This document shows, piece by piece, positions 14,920-23,290 of a stretch of DNA of 23,290 bases. Within the stretch, counting starts at the first letter, position 1. Every line of letters starts with the position of its first letter. Location: IMG/VR virus record IMGVR_UViG_3300046003_002463, positions 1 through 23,290 of that record; one strand, given 5' to 3'. This DNA is from a virus. Both the position numbers and the translations under genes were made by a program. Below the pieces are notes generated by a model. The model made no database searches, was not told where the DNA came from, and worked only from the letters and a program-made list of their open reading frames with translations.

Positions 14920-16157
14920 CTTCCTTTTATTTCGTCTAATTCTGTTTTTAACTCTTTAATAGCTTCTATAAGAAGACCAACAATATTACCATATCGTACA
15001 GCTTTAGATTTTCCGCCAAATGCTTCATCATCTATTTCATAGACTGCTTCTGGTAATACTTTTTCTAATTCTTGAGCAATAACACCGGTTATTTTTCTAT
15101 CATCATTTTTAAAGTTGTAAGTATAACCGCCTATTTGCAGAACCTTTTCAAGTGCATTATCTATTCTTACAATATTTTCTTTCTTTCGTATATCAGATGA
15201 TGATGCGAATGCTGTAATGTCACCATTTGATGATATTGCGCCAGTTGAAGAAATAGTTCCGGTTGTAGTAAGATTTGCAAATTGCACATTGTTACCGATG
15301 CCAACCGCTTGGCCTATAGATATAGCACCGCTTGTAGCATTATACGTGACACCTGTGGATCCACTAATTGCAAGTCGCGCGCGAGGATCGGTGTAATAAC
15401 GATTAGTTGTACCTTCACTGAGATCATTAGTGGTACGACCTGTGAAACTAGTTACAGAACCAGCACTACCAGATACGTTACCAGTTACATTTCCTGTAAC
15501 ATTACCTGTGACGCTACCAGTTAATGCTCCAACAAAGCCTGTCGCAGTTAAAGCACCAGTACTTGGATTATATGTAAAACCAGTATCTGTTCTTACATTT
15601 TCATTTCCAGTTGCTGCATCCACAAAAACTGGAAAATGTGTAGCATTTGTGGTATTTGTAGCGACAAGAGTGACTGTATTTGCGGTTTGAGCAGTACCAG
15701 AAAAAATACCAGTGATTTCTAGATTTCCGGAAGTATCTAATTTAAGAGCACCTCCGCCATTAGTAATTACAAACTTCTTTGTTGTATTATTTTCAAAACC
15801 AATTTGCCAATCAGAGTCTATAGTATTATAAAATGATAATCTCGGGCCAGTTGTACTTGAAAGTCTTTCCAAAACTGTCTGGTTTGTGACTATATTAACT
15901 GGAGCAGTAAATTCTATTGCTGTAGATCCAACATTTGGACTTATAGAATCTACTCTTAATAGGTCAAATGCAGTTATAGTATTGGCTCTAAAATTACCAT
16001 CAAGTGTTGCATTACCGATTGTAATGTCACCATTTGCAGAAGCAAGAGAAGCAGTAACTATATCACTTTGAACAAGATTTACAAGTTCATTTGTTTTGTC
16101 TAACCAAACTTGAAATGTATTATTAGCAGATACTTCAGTTATTGCGGATTTTGCCAT
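14916..16157 (-). CDS. Tail fibre with C-terminal S74 self-cleaving chaperone domain
   Basis: This 413-residue fibre starts with an attachment segment (FQVWLDKTNELVNLVQ, then ANGDITIGNATLDGNF) typical of marine T4-like fibres. Residues about 100-200 are beta-rich with a LSFYNTIDSDWQIGFENN patch. Repeats follow: TGSVTGNVTGNVTGNVSG (213-230) and the common fibre motif NDLSEGTTNRYYTDPRARLA (244-263). Residues 319-413 form an S74 intramolecular chaperone: Ser321 and Lys326 in SDIRKK are the expected self-cleaving pair, with GVIAQELEKVLPEAV and a C-terminal coiled coil (LLIEAIKELKTELDEI). The family trimerises and then releases this domain. Its ATG lies inside the preceding 66-residue gene (23-base overlap), linking their translation. 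Together with the collagen fibre, the phage carries at least two S74-processed fibres. Confidence 0.9.
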   Translation of the reverse strand: MAKSAITEVSANNTFQVWLDKTNELVNLVQSDIVTASLASANGDITIGNATLDGNFRANTITAFDLLRVDSISPNVGSTAIEFTAPVNIVTNQTVLERLSSTTGPRLSFYNTIDSDWQIGFENNTTKKFVITNGGGALKLDTSGNLEITGIFSGTAQTANTVTLVATNTTNATHFPVFVDAATGNENVRTDTGFTYNPSTGALTATGFVGALTGSVTGNVTGNVTGNVSGSAGSVTSFTGRTTNDLSEGTTNRYYTDPRARLAISGSTGVTYNATSGAISIGQAVGIGNNVQFANLTTTGTISSTGAISSNGDITAFASSSDIRKKENIVRIDNALEKVLQIGGYTYNFKNDDRKITGVIAQELEKVLPEAVYEIDDEAFGGKSKAVRYGNIVGLLIEAIKELKTELDEIKGR

Positions 16158-16335
16158 TATTCTTCTCTATTCTATCTTCTAAGAGTTTATATAAATTTTC
16201 TACTTGAGAATAAAGATGATCTATTTCTTTCTGCATAGAAGTCATCTTTCGTACTTTATCTCTTTCCATTTTGTATTTATAAAGGGCATCCGCATCGGTA
16301 TTAATTAATGCCTTTGTTCTTTCGTCTCTAATCAT
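16135..16335 (-). CDS. Small coiled-coil protein
   Basis: The 66-residue protein is charged and helical throughout: ERTKALINTDADALYKYKME, then MQKEIDHLYSQVENLYKLLE with leucine, isoleucine and valine spaced as heptads. It has no signal peptide or membrane segment. The RDERTKALINTDADALYKYK start resembles small conserved proteins between baseplate and fibre genes in T4-like phages, whose function I cannot name. It overlaps the DUF4815 gene by four bases (ATGA) and the S74 fibre gene by 23 bases, so it is likely to be translated with both. A role as a trimeric bundle or adaptor joining fibre to baseplate would fit its coiled coil, but that is inference. The double overlap and plausible codon use argue it is real. 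Confidence 0.75.
   Translation of the reverse strand: MIRDERTKALINTDADALYKYKMERDKVRKMTSMQKEIDHLYSQVENLYKLLEDRIEKNNGKIRNN
16274..16281 (-). promoter_or_regulatory. Possible late promoter inside the 66-residue gene
   Basis: The minus strand reads TATAAATA within codons for L-Y-K-Y, about 117 bases upstream of the S74 fibre ATG. The exact octamer makes it a candidate late promoter for that fibre, but it could be a coding coincidence in AT-rich DNA. Confidence 0.4.
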
Positions 16336-19300
16336 GTAAGTGCAATCCCCCTATAATCGAGAAGTCTTGGTATTGAACCGATTGGTAATCTTCCGGATAC
16401 CTCATCAACTATAAATTCTATCTTTACAGCAAATTTTCTATAACCAGAATATTCACCGGAAGTATTGGAATATGTTAATACACCGCCGACCTTTTCAGTT
16501 TCTGGTAATTTATATACAAACTCTTTAAAATCATTAGTATTACTTGTTGATGAATAAACTTCAGCACCTTCAACTAATTCTAATGGTATCCAATCATTTA
16601 GTTCAAATGCAACTGGATCAGAAGCATGTTGAACTTTGACATAAACATTAATACTTGTATTTAAGGGTCTGTATGCTGTAGTGTAGAGAATAAAATCTTC
16701 TGCATCTAGATTTTCAGCCAATTCAATTGTCCGTGAAATATATGCAGAAGTGTTATCTGTATTAGCACCAACTTTATATTGATATGCTAACATAGTAGCA
16801 GTTTCGACATCTACAAATGGTGATGCGGTAGTATTATTTCCATTAGTAAGAGTTAATGTTATGTCAAACGGTTTAACACCATTTGATTTACTGAAAATAA
16901 TACAGCCTTTTTCGTTAAATGTTGTCTTATTATTAAATGGAATATTTCTTGTATATGTCACATCAGTATCTGAAGGATCTGTGAATGTACCAGTCATTGT
17001 AACATCAGTAACACTGTTATTTGTTTTTAATATGATTGGTTGCATGTAACTCAATTCAACATTATCAACTGTTGAAATTGTTGCCGATGCTTCAGTTACA
17101 AATCCTACAATAGTATCACCAGGAGATAATACCTTAGTTAGACTTGCTGATGAACCTTCGAGTATCATAAGTTCAGGATTTCTATTGGTATAGTAAACAA
17201 TTTTACCTATTACAGCAGGATTTGCAATAAATGATCCGGTAAATTTAGAAGGTTTATCAAATATCATAGCTCCCGACGTAGGAGCTTCTACGATCTTCAT
17301 TAAATCTTTATTTGCGCCACTTTCAACATATACATAGTCATATTGATTGTATGTAGTTGAAAGTGCTGTCCCTGTAGAAGTAGTATTTCCAGCAGAAAGA
17401 GATATCGTATTTGATGTTCCACCGCCGACAGATTTGAGTACGTATACGAGTTCTCCATTTTGGAAGTCACCAGTAATATTTGAAAGAGTCAAGAACTCGT
17501 TATCTTCATTTGTAAGAGTTACAGTTCCAGTTGATTGACTGAATTCTCTTCTATAAAGTGTAAACTTGATGTCTTCATCTTGGTATGACTGCCATGCTCT
17601 ATTATTTGTAGAAGTGAATAGAACACCGTCACCCCAGTCCATAACTACAGGAGAATCTGTAATTAGATCAGTTAGACCCACCTTTGAAGTATATATTAGA
17701 TAATCAGGATCACCTGCATCAGGCATAATAACAATTGCATATTCTTTTTCAACATCAAGTCTTACAGGTGCTTTGAAGAATACAGATGTTGCAGTCAAAC
17801 CATTATCTGAAATTGCAACATCACTTGCATTTAAGTGCACTTTAGAGAAAGGTATTATTTCCGCAGCTGGATAGCCATTAATGACTTCTCTTAGCATGAC
17901 TGTGACACCGTTGGTAACACTTTTTCTCTTGAAGAACAAGTCAACACGTGAAGCAAAGATACAATCTGCTCCGTTTGCCATTGCAGATTTTATAAAGAAT
18001 GTTTGTGCTAGTGGATCAGAGTTTCCTGTAGTTACTGCTACAGGTCTATTTACTACAGTTCTAGTTGTTGAAGTTTCTGAAACTCTTATTTCAGGTTCAC
18101 GTGTCGTGAGAGTTAGACTTTGCTTATTTACAGAGAAATTATATGCTCTATAAGTAATTGAACCACCAGATGTTCCTGCAGATGATACAGAATCTATATT
18201 ATCAACATCAGATACCAATAGAACTCTATCGCCGACATAGAATGCTGCAGATGGTATTGTGAATATTGCTGCAAGACTACCATTAGAATTTGTAATGACA
18301 CTTGCAACTGTAGTCCCTTTTGCAACTACATCACGAACAGAATCTGATGAAGGAACTAAGCCAGGGATAACACTTGAATTCACATCAATATCATCAAAGA
18401 AGAAATAATGACGTGTATTTGGTCTTAAACCGTGCATCAAGATTTTAACTTCTCTTGATCTCATAAATGGATTGAAGTTGAAGTTTGTAACAAATTCACC
18501 TAGATTTTGCTCATTAACACGACCTTCGGAAACTTGAAGGGAACGAGTTATATCTTGAATAATATCAGTTTGCTGTGTGCTAACGGTAGTACTTCGACCT
18601 TTACCTTTGCCTGAAGTTGTTCTTCCAATTTCTTCTATACGTGATTCTAGCAAAGTTGATTGAGTTGAAGTTAATGGTACAAATTCCTGTAGTGCTTCAG
18701 TATATTCAATAAATGGTGTTGCAATGTCAATGTTTATATTTGGAGATGGTGCTGTTACAGTATCATATGCACCATCATATTCTGGAAATAAGAAACCAGT
18801 TCCAATATAGTCATAGAAATTACTTACACAATTTCTAAAGCTTGTTGCATAAGGTTGTGTAATTAACGGTGTGTTAATTGATGTTGCAAGAGTTGCAGCA
18901 TCTATTTCTGCACTACTTGGGTGTAATGAAACATTCGAGGATGTTTTATATTTTAGATTAATAGGTATTGTTTTAACAGCAGGTAAAAGTGATTTTTCTG
19001 TAAAATCTAGTGATGCATTAAATTCTGGATTCTTAACATCTGCTATTGATAAATCATTGAATGGATCTACGAGAATACCATTTTTAAATCTAGTAATACC
19101 AGCTTCATCTGTGATATTTAGATTTTGTGTAGATGCTTCCAATAATGATACGGACATATAGTAGAAAAGTTTACTGATTTTACTGTCAAGATCTCCGATT
19201 TCTTTCATCGTATATGTTTTCGCGCCCAAAGTCTTGGATTTTATTGCCAATGCTGGTTTATTTTCCTGTGATGCTCTATCAGAAGATATGGCAGGAAACC

Positions 19301-21692
19301 CGGGTACGTAAATTTCTGAAATGACTAATTTATCGTCACCGATAGTAGGTGACCGAGATTTTCTTGAAGGTTTACCTTTTGTTGCAGAAAATTTACCATA
19401 CGAATCTATTGTTATAATATCAGTTCTATTAAGATAATATTCGTAATCAAGTGTTGCCGCAGAATTAAGCGCTGGTATTAAGAAAGTACCAGTAAACGTA
19501 GGATTTGCACCTACGGCTGTGCTTACAGTAGGAGCTGTTCCCAGTACTTCGGCACTTGCATATGCTACAGTATTTGCTGCATGTGGTCTAAAGTCTACAC
19601 AATCTCTTAGATTTAATGTTGTGCCAGATGATGTTTTATATGAAGGAATATAACTTAGATCTATTGTATTTGGATAACTATCAACTGTAAAGAAATATGA
19701 TCCTGTTGCAGTACTTACTTTGAATGCTTTTACTCTAATGGTCATAAGACCATTGGCAGGAACTGGGCGACCAGGTATATATTCAATGTATGAAAGATCA
19801 TAGTAATGATCTTGCTGATTTTCTATTAATCTAAAACTATTAGTAACATCATTACTTCCAGAATCTGTTATGCTTACTAATTGATACACATCTGGGAAAC
19901 CAAGACTATATTTTGTTGTTCCAGCAGAGAATGTTGCTTTGACATAAAGTGTTGTATCTAATTTGTCGTATGGTTCTGCAAGTTGTACTCTGGAATTGTA
20001 GTAAATAGTCCCTGTAGCAGCTGGTGTTTGGCCTGCCACTAAATTAATAGTCAATTGAGTTGAACTATCTTTTACAATACTGGATATCTGAAGATTATCT
20101 TGTGTTGTATCTACAATAAGGGTATCATCGAGTTGAACATTAAAATCTTCACCCGAGAGTGAAGTCAAAGTAAACGTGTCTGCAATATTAGTTAATGCTC
20201 TTGCTTTTCTTACGGGAATACTGATATCTGTTACACTTTTAAGAAATGTTTCACCGACATTAAAAATTGAAGTGTCATTACTTTTCTGTTTTATAGTAGG
20301 AATAATTTTTACAGAACCTGCAGCTCCATCAATAGAAGCTACATCACTAAAATTATTTGCACCCATTCTGATGTTTGAAACATATACTCTATCTGGGGTA
20401 AAGTTTCTTACTCTTACAGTACCAATTGTAGTATTACTAATATTTTTTAGAGAAGCGGTTGCGTATGTTCCAACTGGAAGTGTTCCCATTGAATCTGTAT
20501 TTGCAATATCAACATATGATCCGTAATTGAAAGATACAGGTTGATTTGCTTGTGTCTCAGTATCAGAAAGTTCCAATTGGTCAATAGGAACAAAGATCTC
20601 GCCCTTAGTTTCTATTCTATAGCCTTTGACATATGCTACACCTGGTTCCACTGCTGCCTGTATAGCTCCATTTGCGGTGTTGATAACTTTTGTTTTAAAG
20701 CCGCGCACAATATAATTGCCAGATTCTTCGAATGTACGACGAGCCATTTCCTCACCAAGTACATTATACTGAGAAACGTCTCTAACCTGAACAGCACTTC
20801 CGTTAATATAACGGGCAAGTGTAAAGAATGTAGGATCTCCATCTGCTTCCACGGTTGAAATTGCAATAAGTACAGGTTCTAATTTTAATCTGTTTGCACC
20901 AGGGGCATTAAAATTAGGTGTACCAATCGAATTATCATAGAGTGTATTATCGGTCAGAGGGCTAATTAAGCTTTCCCTTACTCTATAACCAACTGAAATG
21001 TTATTTGGTACATTTGTGTACTTTGTTAGTATTACAATTTGTTCTTTGGCATATAAGAAGTGACCTTTTTGATATGTAATACCTATAGCAGATTGTACAC
21101 CAAATGATTTTCCAACATGATTTGCTCTTGATGTCACTGAAAATTCTGCTACTTTTACACCGACACTTGTTACATCATCAGTTATTGTATATCTATAAAT
21201 TTCTAAAGTTTCATTCTGATCAAAAACTTTTTCTTGTGCTTCGTTTGAATTTAGATAATTAATAAAGAATGTATTTAAATCGGGATCATTAGTTTCAAAA
21301 CCAAATGCCGCAGCTATAATCAATGCTTTCAGCCCAGTTATAGCACCTTCAATTTCATAAAATGTTTCAATTCCAGTTTCTGGATCAATCCCACCAACAA
21401 GTTCATTTACTGTTATTTCTAACAGGGGATTTATGATATTGACCGCAGTATCTGTTACTTTTACATAACTTAATGCTGATAATTCAGTAAAGTTACACCC
21501 TTTAATAATACTACCTTCTTTAAAGATATTATCACCAAATTGTTCTACTTGATTTTGTAGAATTGTTTGAAGCTGAGTCAGTTCTCTTGCTTGAACTGCA
21601 TAACCAGGTCTGAATAAAACTCTATGGTACTGTTTAGTAATATCGTAATCATCATAGTATGGAGACTCATTTAGATTAGTGCGAATTGGCAT
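16332..21692 (-). CDS. Very large DUF4815-domain baseplate/fibre-network protein
   Basis: This 1786-residue protein starts with the hallmark of DUF4815: YYDDYDITKQYHRVLF, RPGYAVQARELTQLQTILQN and EQFGDNIFKEGSII in the first 65 residues. The family-typical pattern continues through IVRGFKTKVINTANGAIQAA, VEPGVAYVKGYRIETKG (about 355) and LRDCVDFRPHA. Near residue 1030 a flexible TTSGKGKGRSTT loop precedes NPFMRSREVKILMHGLRPNT and HYFFFDD, then DPLAQTFFI (about 1230). The C-terminus (YRKFAVKIEFIVDE, IPRLLDYRGIALT) matches the usual end of this family. It lies where T4 carries gp9/gp10, directly after gp8 with a nine-base gap and AAGGA ribosome site. In marine T4-like phages such proteins are virion structural components, probably joining baseplate wedges to fibres. 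That role is inferred from order; the domain call is firm. No enzymatic motif is visible. Confidence 0.88.
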   Translation of the reverse strand: MPIRTNLNESPYYDDYDITKQYHRVLFRPGYAVQARELTQLQTILQNQVEQFGDNIFKEGSIIKGCNFTELSALSYVKVTDTAVNIINPLLEITVNELVGGIDPETGIETFYEIEGAITGLKALIIAAAFGFETNDPDLNTFFINYLNSNEAQEKVFDQNETLEIYRYTITDDVTSVGVKVAEFSVTSRANHVGKSFGVQSAIGITYQKGHFLYAKEQIVILTKYTNVPNNISVGYRVRESLISPLTDNTLYDNSIGTPNFNAPGANRLKLEPVLIAISTVEADGDPTFFTLARYINGSAVQVRDVSQYNVLGEEMARRTFEESGNYIVRGFKTKVINTANGAIQAAVEPGVAYVKGYRIETKGEIFVPIDQLELSDTETQANQPVSFNYGSYVDIANTDSMGTLPVGTYATASLKNISNTTIGTVRVRNFTPDRVYVSNIRMGANNFSDVASIDGAAGSVKIIPTIKQKSNDTSIFNVGETFLKSVTDISIPVRKARALTNIADTFTLTSLSGEDFNVQLDDTLIVDTTQDNLQISSIVKDSSTQLTINLVAGQTPAATGTIYYNSRVQLAEPYDKLDTTLYVKATFSAGTTKYSLGFPDVYQLVSITDSGSNDVTNSFRLIENQQDHYYDLSYIEYIPGRPVPANGLMTIRVKAFKVSTATGSYFFTVDSYPNTIDLSYIPSYKTSSGTTLNLRDCVDFRPHAANTVAYASAEVLGTAPTVSTAVGANPTFTGTFLIPALNSAATLDYEYYLNRTDIITIDSYGKFSATKGKPSRKSRSPTIGDDKLVISEIYVPGFPAISSDRASQENKPALAIKSKTLGAKTYTMKEIGDLDSKISKLFYYMSVSLLEASTQNLNITDEAGITRFKNGILVDPFNDLSIADVKNPEFNASLDFTEKSLLPAVKTIPINLKYKTSSNVSLHPSSAEIDAATLATSINTPLITQPYATSFRNCVSNFYDYIGTGFLFPEYDGAYDTVTAPSPNINIDIATPFIEYTEALQEFVPLTSTQSTLLESRIEEIGRTTSGKGKGRSTTVSTQQTDIIQDITRSLQVSEGRVNEQNLGEFVTNFNFNPFMRSREVKILMHGLRPNTRHYFFFDDIDVNSSVIPGLVPSSDSVRDVVAKGTTVASVITNSNGSLAAIFTIPSAAFYVGDRVLLVSDVDNIDSVSSAGTSGGSITYRAYNFSVNKQSLTLTTREPEIRVSETSTTRTVVNRPVAVTTGNSDPLAQTFFIKSAMANGADCIFASRVDLFFKRKSVTNGVTVMLREVINGYPAAEIIPFSKVHLNASDVAISDNGLTATSVFFKAPVRLDVEKEYAIVIMPDAGDPDYLIYTSKVGLTDLITDSPVVMDWGDGVLFTSTNNRAWQSYQDEDIKFTLYRREFSQSTGTVTLTNEDNEFLTLSNITGDFQNGELVYVLKSVGGGTSNTISLSAGNTTSTGTALSTTYNQYDYVYVESGANKDLMKIVEAPTSGAMIFDKPSKFTGSFIANPAVIGKIVYYTNRNPELMILEGSSASLTKVLSPGDTIVGFVTEASATISTVDNVELSYMQPIILKTNNSVTDVTMTGTFTDPSDTDVTYTRNIPFNNKTTFNEKGCIIFSKSNGVKPFDITLTLTNGNNTTASPFVDVETATMLAYQYKVGANTDNTSAYISRTIELAENLDAEDFILYTTAYRPLNTSINVYVKVQHASDPVAFELNDWIPLELVEGAEVYSSTSNTNDFKEFVYKLPETEKVGGVLTYSNTSGEYSGYRKFAVKIEFIVDEVSGRLPIGSIPRLLDYRGIALT

Positions 21693-21701
21693 TTTTTATC
21701 C

Positions 21702-23290
21702 TTAAAATTCTAATACGATCTTATATTCTTCATTCGAAGTAGTTGTTCGAGTGATCGGAACAAAATTAGTTACATAATATACATCCCCAGTTTTCTGGAT
21801 GTAATTCGGTCTTATAATGTTATTTATATTCAATATCTGATTTTGAGATGATATAATAGAACTCTTTATGTTTATTGGAATATCTTCATATCCTTCTGCA
21901 GAACTGTTTGCAGAAGGATACGTTCTATATGGTCCGTGATAATTACACAAATATGCTATATTTCCATCAACAGCATGAACTTCAGAGGAAAATGAAATAG
22001 GTTGTTGATAACTTTGAGTCACAGTTTCACCAACAGTTAAAATGCTTGAACTAAGTGTAAGTTTTAATCTGTTATCAAATAAATCTGTATTAGATGTAAA
22101 TTCTGGATTTTTTACAATACCTATTCTAGTATACACATTTGATGATGGTATAGTTATATTATCAGTATCAGTTAAAGATGTATATACATGTGCTCTTCTA
22201 GATAGTAATTCAGTTTCAAAATTATAACCATGCCCATTTTTAGGTGATAAAATAGGTCTTAATATTGCTTCAACATCAGTTGATAATGCTGATACAGTAT
22301 CAAACCCATAAAGAGGTGTTACTATTCTTGCTGTTGCACGTGTATAACCACTACCTTTATTTAGAATTAATATAGTTTCTATTGTACCTAGACTGTTTAT
22401 TTTGGGCACAGCTTCTGCACCAGTACCATCCCCCGCTATTTCAATTTTAGGGAAAATTTCAAAATCAAAATTAATATCAATAAACGAATCTTTATCTAAA
22501 AGTGTGATAATTGCTTTTTTGGTAGATTCGTTATAACTATATGTATCTATAGTATATGTATTTGCATAATTATTTGTATCTATAACATAAAAGGTCTGGC
22601 CGGAATAATAATTAGCTAAAGGATTTAAATCTAGCTTAGGTGATGATATTGTAATATTAGTTTCACCGACTTCTTCTATTATTCCAGATCTTAATTCATA
22701 TCCTTTATTTAAATCATAATTTTCAACTTCAATGTGATCAATGGATCGCTTATTAACGAGCCCATTTTTTACAACACATTCACCTTGTGATGTTATTTGA
22801 TACGATCCAGTTTCAGTACCGCTAATTGTAAATGAAGTAATTGATGCGGCAGTAATCACTCTATCAGTAACATTAAATTGATTTGGTATAATACCTTTTA
22901 CAGTTACAATCATACCAGGTTTAAAAATATTGTCCGCGAAATATGTAATTGCAGTTCCCGTTGCAACAACGTTTGTAATTACAGCAGTGGGATACACGAT
23001 TGGAAAATATTGAAGTGCGGAATATTTTTGGTATTCTACAGTAGATATCACGTACATAAATTTCCAAACATAACCATCACCCATTCTATAAATTTGTTCA
23101 TCTGTATCTGGATCATAATTTGGTGGATTGAAAGATTTAGCACCATGATCATTTGAAAGACACTTGTACACTCTATAATCGCCAGTACTATTATCAGTAG
23201 GATAGACTATTGCATAGAATTTTTTATCTGATAGATCTGATTTATCATCGTACTTTTCATAAATTAAACCAGATTGCCATCTATTATTTT
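21702..23290 (-). CDS. gp8: Baseplate wedge protein gp8-like (5' end outside window)
   Basis: The frame is open to the window edge, so the N-terminus is missing: 528 codons plus stop are visible. Near the edge, WQSGLIYEKYDD leads into KKFYAIVYPTDNSTGDYRVY, KCLSND and, further on, RMGDGYVWKFMYVIS. This matches the T4 gp8 pattern of LVYRCLD followed by PGDGYVWEYLFEI. Later parts are beta-rich, with glycines at turns (ILNKGSGYTRATARI) and an EVHAVDGNIAYLCNYHGPYR segment. T4 gp8 has 334 residues, so this protein is much longer, as in marine relatives. A GTG at 23171 could be mistaken for the start, but the frame continues upstream with gp8-like sequence. gp8 forms part of the baseplate wedge with gp6, gp7 and gp10. 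The next gene begins nine bases after its stop. Confidence 0.85.
   Translation of the reverse strand, partial: NNRWQSGLIYEKYDDKSDLSDKKFYAIVYPTDNSTGDYRVYKCLSNDHGAKSFNPPNYDPDTDEQIYRMGDGYVWKFMYVISTVEYQKYSALQYFPIVYPTAVITNVVATGTAITYFADNIFKPGMIVTVKGIIPNQFNVTDRVITAASITSFTISGTETGSYQITSQGECVVKNGLVNKRSIDHIEVENYDLNKGYELRSGIIEEVGETNITISSPKLDLNPLANYYSGQTFYVIDTNNYANTYTIDTYSYNESTKKAIITLLDKDSFIDINFDFEIFPKIEIAGDGTGAEAVPKINSLGTIETILILNKGSGYTRATARIVTPLYGFDTVSALSTDVEAILRPILSPKNGHGYNFETELLSRRAHVYTSLTDTDNITIPSSNVYTRIGIVKNPEFTSNTDLFDNRLKLTLSSSILTVGETVTQSYQQPISFSSEVHAVDGNIAYLCNYHGPYRTYPSANSSAEGYEDIPINIKSSIISSQNQILNINNIIRPNYIQKTGDVYYVTNFVPITRTTTSNEEYKIVLEF
21821..21828 (-). promoter_or_regulatory. Possible late promoter inside the gp8-like gene
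   Basis: The minus strand has TATAAATA within codons for N-I-N-N, about 130 bases upstream of the DUF4815 ATG. It matches the late octamer and is placed to boost that large gene, but being inside a coding region it may be chance. Confidence 0.4.

Noticed and set aside
23160-23171. GTG at 23171 as start of the gp8-like gene
   Set aside because: The frame is open upstream to the window edge and encodes gp8-like sequence there (FYAIVYPTDNSTGDYRVYKC), so the gene is cut by the window rather than starting at this codon.

Overview
This window looks like the late structural region of a T4-like (myovirus) phage, most plausibly marine, in the broad group of cyanophages and pelagiphages. Four things suggest this: a gp8-type baseplate wedge protein, a very large DUF4815-type baseplate protein typical of marine T4-like phages, T4-type late promoter octamers (TATAAATA) on the coding strand, and AT-rich DNA with tightly packed genes (ATGA and TAATG overlaps). 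No host marker such as a photosynthesis gene is present, so the host is not determined. Every gene I support lies on the minus strand, so transcription runs from high to low coordinates. All plus-strand open frames are shadows.

Layout in transcription order. (i) 23290-16135, baseplate: the C-terminal part of a gp8-like wedge protein (5' end outside the window), a 1786-residue DUF4815 protein, and a 66-residue coiled-coil-like protein overlapping both neighbours. (ii) 16157-14916: a 413-residue tail fibre ending in an S74 self-cleaving chaperone domain. (iii) A 125-bp gap with a hairpin and a late promoter. (iv) 14790-6609: a 725-residue fibre/spike with a predicted beta-helix, a 148-residue structural protein, a 1354-residue collagen-like fibre (G-x-Q triplets, with its own S74 domain), a 346-residue glycine-rich adhesin resembling gp38-type tip adhesins, and a 146-residue protein with a phage tail assembly chaperone domain. 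(v) After a second late promoter, 6564-1503: an 84-residue short fibre piece, two adjacent RCC1 seven-bladed propeller proteins, a DUF4376 protein, and a third RCC1 propeller protein. (vi) After a third late promoter, 1459-1: a SAM-dependent methyltransferase and a TPR protein with a GT-B-like glycosyltransferase domain (3' end outside the window).

Taken together, about 15 kb encode an unusually rich set of receptor-binding or surface-display proteins: two S74 fibres, a beta-helix spike, a glycine-rich tip adhesin and three RCC1 propellers. Two small proteins of chaperone or fibre-assembly type sit among them, and sugar- or methyl-transferring enzymes follow under a late promoter. The most notable parts are the triplicated seven-bladed RCC1 cassette and the possibility that the late methyltransferase-glycosyltransferase pair modifies virion proteins. 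Both functional readings are inferences from sequence and gene order. The remaining non-coding DNA consists of short spacers; no stretch longer than 300 bases lacks a gene.
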